Part shown: positions 1 to 6,900 of the stretch, in pieces | Layout of the letters: each line of letters begins with the position of its first letter | Position numbering within the stretch: the stretch's first letter is position 1 | From: an uncultured Acidimicrobiaceae bacterium | Lineage (GTDB): Bacteria; Actinomycetota; Acidimicrobiia; Acidimicrobiales; RAAP-2 | Assembly: GCA_937975915.1 (NCBI GenBank) | Contig: CALJTY010000046.1 | Coordinates: 1-44,266, forward strand | Reading direction: 5' to 3' | DNA: 44,266 bases | Notes under the pieces: model-generated | Told to the model about the DNA's origin: nothing | The model's input: the letters and a program-made list of their open reading frames with translations, nothing else | Databases searched by the model: none | Made by a program: the position numbers and the translations under genes

Positions 1-324
1 TTCCCTCAGAAGTTGCCATGGGAAGACTGGCGTGAAGGTGAAGCAGAAATGACTGGTGGCTGGATGCGCGCAACATCACCATCGGGAGATGCTGCATTCG
101 AAGGTGTAGTTCAGTGGACTGGCGACCTAGGCGCGGGCATTAAGGCTGCAGAAGCTGGACAGTCTGAAAACAGAGATGACGAAGCTACGGGATCAAAGCA
201 ACTACGTGACGCGTTCTACCGCCACTTAGAACCAGAAGATGTTCCGCTTAATCGTCGCGGGCTTGAAGGCATGATCACGCAGGTGATGGAGAAACTGCCT
301 CCACGCTTTAAGGGCAAGAAATAA
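1..324 (+). CDS. nuoI: C-terminal part of a complex I protein, probably NuoI (5' end outside window)
   Basis: The frame is open from the first base and ends at TAA 322-324, giving about 107 residues of a C-terminus. Its place directly before nuoJ, with the stop codon sharing one base with the nuoJ ATG, is where NuoI, the 4Fe-4S ferredoxin-like subunit of NADH:quinone oxidoreductase, lies in most nuo operons. The visible part has no CxxCxxC cluster motif, because those motifs would lie upstream. It is acidic and polar with no membrane segment. A segment reading GGWMRATSPSGDAAFEG followed by a Gly-rich stretch looks like the long tail of some actinobacterial NuoI proteins, but that is from memory. 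A TTG at 13 could be taken as a start, yet the frame continues upstream of it, so I read this as a truncated gene. The identity rests mainly on position. Confidence 0.5.
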   Translation, partial: FPQKLPWEDWREGEAEMTGGWMRATSPSGDAAFEGVVQWTGDLGAGIKAAEAGQSENRDDEATGSKQLRDAFYRHLEPEDVPLNRRGLEGMITQVMEKLPPRFKGKK

Positions 325-890
325 TGTTGGCCCTTAGCTACGCAGTCCCGAGCATTCTTATCTTTATTACTGCCGCACTACTTACTCTCGTTGGTGCATT
401 CGGAGTTCTTGTAATGAAGAATCCAGTGCACAGTGCACTAAGTCTCATCATGACGCTGTTCGGAGTTGCTGTTGCTTTTATTGCTCAATCAGCAGACTTC
501 TTGGCTGCAGTGCAAATCATTGTGTACGCCGGAGCAATTGTTGTTTTGTTCTTGTTCGTAATCATGTTCCTAGGCGTTGACCGTAATGACACGGTGCGCG
601 TTGATCCACTCGTTGGACAACGAATCTTTGCTGGAACAGGTGTTGTTATCACTGTTGGTGGTCTTATTGCCCTGATGGCCCGCGCACACTGGGTAACTGG
701 CGCGATGTCAGTGTCAACCGGTGGGGTAGCGCTTGCTCCAGGATCAGGCAATGTTCAGCAACTGGGAACGGCTGTCTTTACGACCTACATTTTTGCCTTC
801 GAAGCGACTGCCGCACTTCTAATTATTGCTGTGGTTGGTGCAGTGCTTCTTGCACGTCGTGAGCGTACGAGTGATGAGAGTGAGTCATGA
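324..890 (+). CDS. nuoJ: NADH-quinone oxidoreductase subunit J
   Basis: Membrane subunit J of proton-pumping complex I. The 188-residue product has about five hydrophobic segments, at roughly 5-27, 33-52, 58-80, 92-113 and 150-175. It shows the NuoJ-type run NPVHSALSLIMTLFGVA near residue 32 and the conserved IVYAGAIVVLFLFVIMFLG segment near residue 66, which in this family contains the broken helix that couples quinone chemistry to proton movement. The ATG at 324 overlaps the stop of the upstream gene by one base. The stop at 888-890 overlaps the nuoK start in an ATGA arrangement, so J and K are probably translationally coupled. The soluble C-terminal tail is short and charged. Length is normal for the family. 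Confidence 0.95.
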   Translation: MLALSYAVPSILIFITAALLTLVGAFGVLVMKNPVHSALSLIMTLFGVAVAFIAQSADFLAAVQIIVYAGAIVVLFLFVIMFLGVDRNDTVRVDPLVGQRIFAGTGVVITVGGLIALMARAHWVTGAMSVSTGGVALAPGSGNVQQLGTAVFTTYIFAFEATAALLIIAVVGAVLLARRERTSDESES

Positions 891-1192
891 ACGTTCCCGC
901 CGCTTGGTACCTCATTCTCGCCGCCATTCTTTTTGGCGTAGGAGCCTTCGGACTTCTCACTCGTCGTAGTGCGCTCATTATGTTCATGTGCCTAGAGCTC
1001 ATGCTTAATGCGGTGAACCTCACCTTTGTCACGTTCGCCAGGACCTTGAGCGACATTGGTGGTCAGGCGACTGTGTTCTTCGTAATGGTTGTGGCCGCAG
1101 CTGAAGTTACGGTTGGCCTCGGAATTGTTGTGGCGATATTTAGACGTCGTACTTCAACATCAGTTGATGAGCTCTCAGAGATGAAGGGCTAG
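887..1192 (+). CDS. nuoK: NADH-quinone oxidoreductase subunit K
   Basis: Small antiporter-like membrane subunit K of complex I, 101 residues, the usual size. Three transmembrane helices are evident. The family signature is clear: a segment reading MFMCLELMLNAVNLTF near residues 32-47, carrying the conserved membrane glutamate, and the third-helix segment VVAAAEVTVGLGIVVAIFRR carrying the second conserved glutamate. Both are required for proton translocation in studied homologues. The ATG overlaps the nuoJ stop by four bases and the stop is two bases before nuoL, so it sits in the middle of one transcription unit. Confidence 0.97.
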   Translation: MNVPAAWYLILAAILFGVGAFGLLTRRSALIMFMCLELMLNAVNLTFVTFARTLSDIGGQATVFFVMVVAAAEVTVGLGIVVAIFRRRTSTSVDELSEMKG

Positions 1193-1194
1193 CA

Positions 1195-3066
1195 ATGGCA
1201 AAGTTCGCTACTCTCATCATTCTTTTCCCACTCGTTGGGTTTTTATTCGTTTTAATTAACGGTCGCTCACTCAGCGAAAAGCAGATTGGTATTGCTGGAA
1301 CGAGTGCTGTGGGGCTGAGTTTTGTTTCAACAGTCATTACATTCTTTATGTTGCTCGGTCACTCTGGTCGCGAAATAACTGTAAACCTCTTCTCTTGGAT
1401 CAGCGCGGGAACTTTGCATGTTCCAGCAGCGCTACTTGTCGATCCACTCTCAATCACAATGTGCCTCTTTGTAACGGGAATCTCTACATTGATTCACTTG
1501 TACTCAACGGGATACATGCACGGTGAAAAGGACTTCAGAAAGTTCTTCCTCTACCTCAACCTGTTCGTGTTCTCAATGCTTGTCTTGGTACTCGCTAACA
1601 ACCTTGTCCTCACCTTCGTTGGGTGGGAGGGCGTTGGCGCGTGTTCATACTGGCTAGTGAGTTACTACTTCGACCGTGACAGTGCAGCAAGTGCGGGAAA
1701 GAAAGCATTCGTCTACAACCGCGTTGGAGACTTCGGACTCCTTATTGCAATGTTCTTCTTGTTCACACATCTGCACACGCTTGATTACCTATCAATTTTC
1801 ACTGGTGCTGGTGTATTGACTCCAACAATCGCCACATTGATTGTTTTGTCATTGCTACTTGCAGCTGCTGGAAAGAGTGCTCAAATTCCACTCTTCAACT
1901 GGCTCCCTGACGCGATGGAAGGCCCAACTCCAGTCTCTGCACTAATCCACGCCGCAACAATGGTTACCGCTGGTGTGTACTTGCTCTGTCGTATGGCCCC
2001 AGTTCTGGCGCTGTCGGTTCCTGGACGCACAACAATTGCAATCATTGGTGGCGTTACTGCATTTGTCGCTGCAACAATTGCCACTTCGCAAAAAGACATC
2101 AAAAAAGTTCTAGCTTTTTCAACTGTTTCTCAAATTGGATACATGGTTATGGCCGTTGGTGTCGGCGCGTACTCTGCAGCAATCTTCTTAATGATTGCGC
2201 ACGCTTTCTTTAAGGCTCTGCTCTTCTTAGGATCTGGTTCAGTAATTCATGCATTGAATGGTGAACAAGACATGCGAAAGATGGGTGGACTACAGAAGTA
2301 TCTTCCACTCACGTTCCCTACATTTCTCATTGGCTGGCTAACCATTTCTGGTATTCCTCCTTTCGCTGGATTCTGGGCGAAGGGTGACGTACTTACGAAT
2401 GTGTACGGCTACTCAAAGATTCTTTGGGCACTTGGAATTTTCACAGCCATGCTCACGGCCTATTACATGAGCCGCCTCTTCGTACTCACGTTCCGAGGCA
2501 CTGAGCGATTCCGCACGGTAACTGAAGGGCATGACCCACACGAATCTCCTTGGGTCATGACGCTTCCACTAGTGGTTCTGTCTGTGCTCAGTGTGCTTGG
2601 TGGGGTAATTGACCTTCCTTGGGTTCACCACTCTTCACTCGCTGGATTCCTGGACCCGACATTTGGCTTCATCCCCTCAGAGATAACAATGGGAACAGTG
2701 GGGCAAATAGTTCTTGCACTTGTCGACGTCATTGTGGCGCTCTTTGGTCTCATTGCCGCATTCAGTATCTGGAAGTCACGCACGGAGTCATCTCGCTACG
2801 AATCATCATTCTTCGAGCACGTGTGGCGCTGGGATGATTTCTATGACACCACAATTGGTCGTCCGATCACTCGTATTTCAAGCTTCGCTGGTGACGTTGT
2901 GGAACCGAAGATAATTGATGGGGCAGTAACGGCTATCGCTGCCAGCGTTCGAAACAGCGCTCAAGGCGTCAGCAAAACTCAGTCAGGCTTTGTGCGCCAC
3001 TACGCGCTCGCAATGACTTTGGGGCTCAGCGTGATTGTTGTGTATCTCGTAGGCAGGGCTGGTTAG
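1195..3066 (+). CDS. nuoL: NADH-quinone oxidoreductase subunit L
   Basis: The 623-residue product is the distal antiporter-like proton-pumping subunit of complex I. It has the Mrp-antiporter fold signatures: LTFVGWEGVGACSYWLVSYY near residue 140, with the conserved glutamate, and LPDAMEGPTPVSALIHAATM near residue 238. A lysine-bearing region around LLAAAGKSAQIPLFNWL and the amphipathic C-terminal helix region with a final membrane anchor (last about 20 residues, ending LVGRAG) are also present. Length matches NuoL rather than NuoM or NuoN. The gene starts two bases after nuoK and ends two bases before nuoM. It contains many transmembrane helices and no signal peptide. Confidence 0.97.
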   Translation: MAKFATLIILFPLVGFLFVLINGRSLSEKQIGIAGTSAVGLSFVSTVITFFMLLGHSGREITVNLFSWISAGTLHVPAALLVDPLSITMCLFVTGISTLIHLYSTGYMHGEKDFRKFFLYLNLFVFSMLVLVLANNLVLTFVGWEGVGACSYWLVSYYFDRDSAASAGKKAFVYNRVGDFGLLIAMFFLFTHLHTLDYLSIFTGAGVLTPTIATLIVLSLLLAAAGKSAQIPLFNWLPDAMEGPTPVSALIHAATMVTAGVYLLCRMAPVLALSVPGRTTIAIIGGVTAFVAATIATSQKDIKKVLAFSTVSQIGYMVMAVGVGAYSAAIFLMIAHAFFKALLFLGSGSVIHALNGEQDMRKMGGLQKYLPLTFPTFLIGWLTISGIPPFAGFWAKGDVLTNVYGYSKILWALGIFTAMLTAYYMSRLFVLTFRGTERFRTVTEGHDPHESPWVMTLPLVVLSVLSVLGGVIDLPWVHHSSLAGFLDPTFGFIPSEITMGTVGQIVLALVDVIVALFGLIAAFSIWKSRTESSRYESSFFEHVWRWDDFYDTTIGRPITRISSFAGDVVEPKIIDGAVTAIAASVRNSAQGVSKTQSGFVRHYALAMTLGLSVIVVYLVGRAG

Positions 3067-3068
3067 AA

Positions 3069-4568
3069 ATGCATTCATCAATCTGGCTCAGCGCCCTCAT
3101 ACTTGTCCCACTGCTTGGAGCAATTGGATCAATGCTCGCAAGAAAAGTTCCAGGCCGCTCCTACCTTGTAGCTGTTGGAACTTCTGTAGTGGAGATGGTT
3201 CTCGCATTGGTTGTTTGGTGCACCTATAACAACCACATCACTGGTGCTGCGACCTACGACTTTGCATCTCGCCACGTTATTTCTGCTCCGCTAGGTCTGG
3301 CCTACGACGTAGCCCTTGACGGAATTTCACTCATGATGGTGATGCTCACCGCAATTGTGGTTCTTCTCGCACTCCTGGGTTCACGCGAGCGACGCAGTGA
3401 GCCAGCGTTCGTTTCGTGGATGCTGGTGTTGACTTCTTTCACAATGGGCAGCTTCCTTGCTCATGACGTCATGGAATTCTTTATTTTCTTTGAGCTCACA
3501 CTTATTCCTTGCTTCTTCATTATTTCGCAGTGGGGTGGGAAAGAACGCGCGAACGCTGCTCTTAAGTTCTTTATCTACACCTTCGTTGGCTCCGCCTTCC
3601 TTTTCGTTGGAATTCTTTACTTAGGCTTTGCTCACCAGCACCAAACAGGATCAGATCTGACGTTCGCATACGGTGCACTGTCGACAACAACAATGTCGCA
3701 CACGGCTGCGGTGTGGCTCTTTATTTCATTCGCAATTGCCTTTGCGGTGAAGTCTCCAATTTGGCCACTGCACACCTGGTCACCACTGGCGTACGCAGAG
3801 GCACCGACTGCTGGATCAATTGAGCTCTCAGCGTTGCTCGCAAAGCTCGGGTCCTATGGACTTTTACGATTCGCCGTTGCGCTCCTGCCAATGTCGCTTG
3901 CGACAGTGCGCCCTTACGTAATGACGCTTGCAGTCATTGGAATTTTGTATGGGGCGGCACTCGCGTGCGTTACACCGGATCTAAAGCGCTTAGTGGCGTA
4001 CTCGTCACTCGGCCAAATGGGATTCATCACGCTTGGAATCATGACGGGCTCAACAATTGCCACGTCTGGTGCAGTACTGATGATGTTCAACCACGGAATC
4101 ATCACCATTGGCTTCTTCCTCGTAATTGATTTCATTCAGAAGCGTCGCGGAAGTATTTTGCTTAAGGACATAACTGGACTTCAGGGTCCAGCACCGGTGC
4201 TCGCAGCACTCTTTACTGTTCTCATGATGGCGTCAGTTGGACTTCCAGGGCTCGCTGGATTCGTTGGTGAATTCTTGATTCTGCTCGGTACATTCGGCAC
4301 ACACGCTTGGTGGGGAGTTTTTGCATCACTCGGTGTCATTACTGCAGCTCTCTACCTTCTATGGCTGTATCAGCGTGTCTTCCACGGTGAAGCAGTGGGC
4401 GAAAACGCAGAGATAACTGACGCCACTAACCATGAACGCTTGGTACTCGCACCGATTGTCCTACTCGTAGTCCTTATTGGTGTGTACCCACACATTGCAC
4501 TCGAAAAGATAACTCCATCCGTGCAGCAAATAATTGAGCACGTCGTATCCGCAGGAGTGAACAAGTGA
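3069..4568 (+). CDS. nuoM: NADH-quinone oxidoreductase subunit M
   Basis: Second antiporter-like proton-pumping subunit of complex I, 499 residues, the usual size. Diagnostic runs are MEFFIFFELTLIPCFFIISQWGG around residue 135, with the conserved membrane glutamate, and SPIWPLHTWSPLAYAEAPTA around residue 229, the NuoM version of the lysine/proline-rich half-channel segment (given here in part). SSLGQMGFITLGI near residue 315 is also characteristic. About 14 hydrophobic helices are visible. The ATG at 3069 follows the nuoL stop by two bases and the TGA overlaps the nuoN GTG by four bases, so expression is coupled to both neighbours. Confidence 0.97.
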   Translation: MHSSIWLSALILVPLLGAIGSMLARKVPGRSYLVAVGTSVVEMVLALVVWCTYNNHITGAATYDFASRHVISAPLGLAYDVALDGISLMMVMLTAIVVLLALLGSRERRSEPAFVSWMLVLTSFTMGSFLAHDVMEFFIFFELTLIPCFFIISQWGGKERANAALKFFIYTFVGSAFLFVGILYLGFAHQHQTGSDLTFAYGALSTTTMSHTAAVWLFISFAIAFAVKSPIWPLHTWSPLAYAEAPTAGSIELSALLAKLGSYGLLRFAVALLPMSLATVRPYVMTLAVIGILYGAALACVTPDLKRLVAYSSLGQMGFITLGIMTGSTIATSGAVLMMFNHGIITIGFFLVIDFIQKRRGSILLKDITGLQGPAPVLAALFTVLMMASVGLPGLAGFVGEFLILLGTFGTHAWWGVFASLGVITAALYLLWLYQRVFHGEAVGENAEITDATNHERLVLAPIVLLVVLIGVYPHIALEKITPSVQQIIEHVVSAGVNK

Positions 4569-6061
4569 AGATAGCTATTCCAACAATTCACTATCTAGCG
4601 ATTCTTCCTGCCATCTTGCTGCTCGCAAGCTCAGTGGGACTGCTTTTCGCAACTGCACTCATGGGTAAGAAGATCAGTACTCAGGTCGCCTCATTTGTGA
4701 CAGTTCTCACTGGCGCTGGCGTTCTTGTTGTTACGTTCTTGCAGTGGTCCCAGGTTGCCAATCATGGTGCCAGCACAACAATCGCAAATGCCATAGTCCT
4801 TGATGGATTCTCAGTTGTTTCAACTGGAATTATTGCAATAGGTCTCATCTTGTCAACGTTCGTTGCACACGACTGGTCAATACGTGAAAAATTGACTGGA
4901 GCAGAGTTCCACATGCTCGCTCTAGCTTCAACCACGGGTGCGGTTCTCATGACACAGGCGAATGACTTGATTGTTATTTTCCTAGGTCTTGAAATCCTTT
5001 CAATTGGCCTCTACGTTCTTGTCGCTTTTGATCGTCACCGTGCAAAGGGTCAAGAAGCTGCTCTTAAGTACTTCTTGCTTGGTGGCTTCGCCTCGGCACT
5101 ATTTATCTATGGCGCAGCACTCGTTTACGGTGCCACTGGCACCACAAACCTTTCATCAATTTCGTATTTCCTCGGATCGAATTTGTTGCTACACCCAGGC
5201 CTGCTCTACGCCGGTGGTGGACTGCTGCTTGTTGGATTCGGTTTTAAAGTTGCTGCCGTTCCGTTCCACCTATGGTCACCAGATGTTTATGAGGGTGCAC
5301 CATCACCAGTAACTGGATTCATGGCGAGCATCGTAAAAGTTGGAGCATTCGCTGCGCTTTTACGCGTAATGATCTCGGCACTTGGCACACAGCTCGATAC
5401 CTGGCGACCAATTCTCTGGGCATTCATTGCGCTCTCTGCGGTGCTTGGTGCATCGCTCGGACTTATCCAGCGAAACGTGAAGCGCATGTTGGCGTATTCA
5501 TCAATCAACCACACGGCATTTATTTTGCTCGGTGTGTGGGCGGGAACCGCACGTGGAACTGGTGGGGCATTGTTCTACTTAATGGCCTACGTACCCGCGG
5601 TAATTGGCTCATTCGCGGTGGTATCGGTTGTCGGTGGACTCGGAGACGACAATCACGACGTCTCGGCGTATTCGGGGCTTGGCACATCTGCGTACACGGG
5701 TCTGGCTCGACGCCAGCCACTGTTAGCTGGAGCGTTCGTAATTCTTCTCTTGTCGCAACTTGGTGCACCTGGAACAACAGGCTTCTACGCAAAGTTTGCT
5801 GTCCTTGAAGCCGCCATTGAGCAGAACGGACCAGCAATTGCTCTGATCGCGATTGTTAGCGCTGCCATTGCTGCGTTCTTCTATCTACGCTGGTGCCTGG
5901 TGTTGTTCTCTTCAGAAGAAACAACGACAACACGAGTTGGCGTGCCTAAGTCAACTGCATTTGTAATTATTTTCTCCGTGGTAACTACCTTGGCCTTTGG
6001 TATCTGGCCAGGACCACTCGCTTCACTTGCTCAGCACGCTGGGCTACTCTTCACTCCGTGA
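4565..6061 (+). CDS. nuoN: NADH-quinone oxidoreductase subunit N
   Basis: Third antiporter-like membrane subunit of complex I, 498 residues, translated from GTG 4565, which overlaps the nuoM stop. Family marks are FLGLEILSIGLYVLVAFDR near residue 140, GFGFKVAAVPFHLWSPDVYE near residue 222 and SSINHTAFILLGVWAG near residue 312. Around 14 hydrophobic helices are present. NuoN normally closes the nuo operon. Here its TGA overlaps the GTG of the following ATP-grasp gene by four bases (6058-6061), so the transcription unit appears to run one gene further. No terminator is visible between the two. Confidence 0.96.
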   Translation: MKIAIPTIHYLAILPAILLLASSVGLLFATALMGKKISTQVASFVTVLTGAGVLVVTFLQWSQVANHGASTTIANAIVLDGFSVVSTGIIAIGLILSTFVAHDWSIREKLTGAEFHMLALASTTGAVLMTQANDLIVIFLGLEILSIGLYVLVAFDRHRAKGQEAALKYFLLGGFASALFIYGAALVYGATGTTNLSSISYFLGSNLLLHPGLLYAGGGLLLVGFGFKVAAVPFHLWSPDVYEGAPSPVTGFMASIVKVGAFAALLRVMISALGTQLDTWRPILWAFIALSAVLGASLGLIQRNVKRMLAYSSINHTAFILLGVWAGTARGTGGALFYLMAYVPAVIGSFAVVSVVGGLGDDNHDVSAYSGLGTSAYTGLARRQPLLAGAFVILLLSQLGAPGTTGFYAKFAVLEAAIEQNGPAIALIAIVSAAIAAFFYLRWCLVLFSSEETTTTRVGVPKSTAFVIIFSVVTTLAFGIWPGPLASLAQHAGLLFTP

Positions 6062-6900
6062 AGCGAATAGCTGTTGCTACGTGCAGCGATTTAGAAATCG
6101 ACATTGATACACCTCAGACCTTGGCGGCGTTACGTAATGCTGGCCTAGAAACCGACTTCTGTGTTTGGGACGATTCGAGCGTTGACTGGGATCGTTACGA
6201 CCTCACAATTCTCCGTTCAACCTGGGACTATGCACCACGTAGGAATGAATTTCTTTCTTGGGCTCGCTCAGTGCCACGGCTCTTAAATCCATATGAGGTT
6301 ATTGAGTACTCAACTGATAAGCACTATCTCAACGACGTTGCCCAACGCGGCCACAGGATTATCCCTTCTACGTTTTGTGATGTTGGGATGACACCAGTTT
6401 TCCCGGACGGTTCTTTTGTCGTTAAGCCTTGTGTCGGAGCTGGCTCAATTGGTGCAGACAAGTTCAGTGCCAGCGAGCACGAGCGCGCGAGTGCGCACGT
6501 TGCTTTACTGCACGAGCAAGGTCGTGACGTTCTTATTCAGCCGTACATTGATTCCATTGACACTCTTGGTGAGCGCGCGCTTATTTTTATTGATGGTGAG
6601 TTGTCACACGCTATGACGAAAAGCGCAATGTTAAATGTTGAGCCTGATGATCGTGACATGATATTTCGTCGTGAGCAAATGTCTATCGCGCAAGCCGAGC
6701 CTGATGCCGTTGCACTTGCGAATGCAGTTCTTGACAGTGTGGGATTTTCTGATTTGCTCTATGGACGTGTTGATCTTGTAAAAGCACCAGAGGGTTGGGC
6801 GCTAATGGAACTTGAACTGGTAGAGCCATCACTATTTATTACGTATAAGCCTGAAGCAGCGGACCACTTAGCTGCAGCGGTGTTAAAGCGTCTTAACTAG
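6058..6900 (+). CDS. ATP-grasp domain protein, cycloserine-ligase (DcsG)/RimK-like
   Basis: The 280-residue protein looks like an ATP-grasp carboxylate-amine ligase. Residues 1-80 form the pre-grasp domain, with the run LRSTWDYAPRRNEFLSWA near 52-70 that is typical of the RimK-like group containing O-ureido-D-serine cyclo-ligase (DcsG). The nucleotide-binding lysine is probably K123 in FVVKPCVGAGSIGAD, a glycine-rich loop. The metal-binding end is MELELVEPSLFI near 249-260. No transmembrane segment is present. The GTG start overlaps the nuoN stop by four bases, implying co-expression with complex I. The substrate cannot be inferred; most genomic homologues of this type are uncharacterised. 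Its 3' end overlaps the convergent neighbour by eight bases. Confidence 0.75.
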   Translation: MKRIAVATCSDLEIDIDTPQTLAALRNAGLETDFCVWDDSSVDWDRYDLTILRSTWDYAPRRNEFLSWARSVPRLLNPYEVIEYSTDKHYLNDVAQRGHRIIPSTFCDVGMTPVFPDGSFVVKPCVGAGSIGADKFSASEHERASAHVALLHEQGRDVLIQPYIDSIDTLGERALIFIDGELSHAMTKSAMLNVEPDDRDMIFRREQMSIAQAEPDAVALANAVLDSVGFSDLLYGRVDLVKAPEGWALMELELVEPSLFITYKPEAADHLAAAVLKRLN

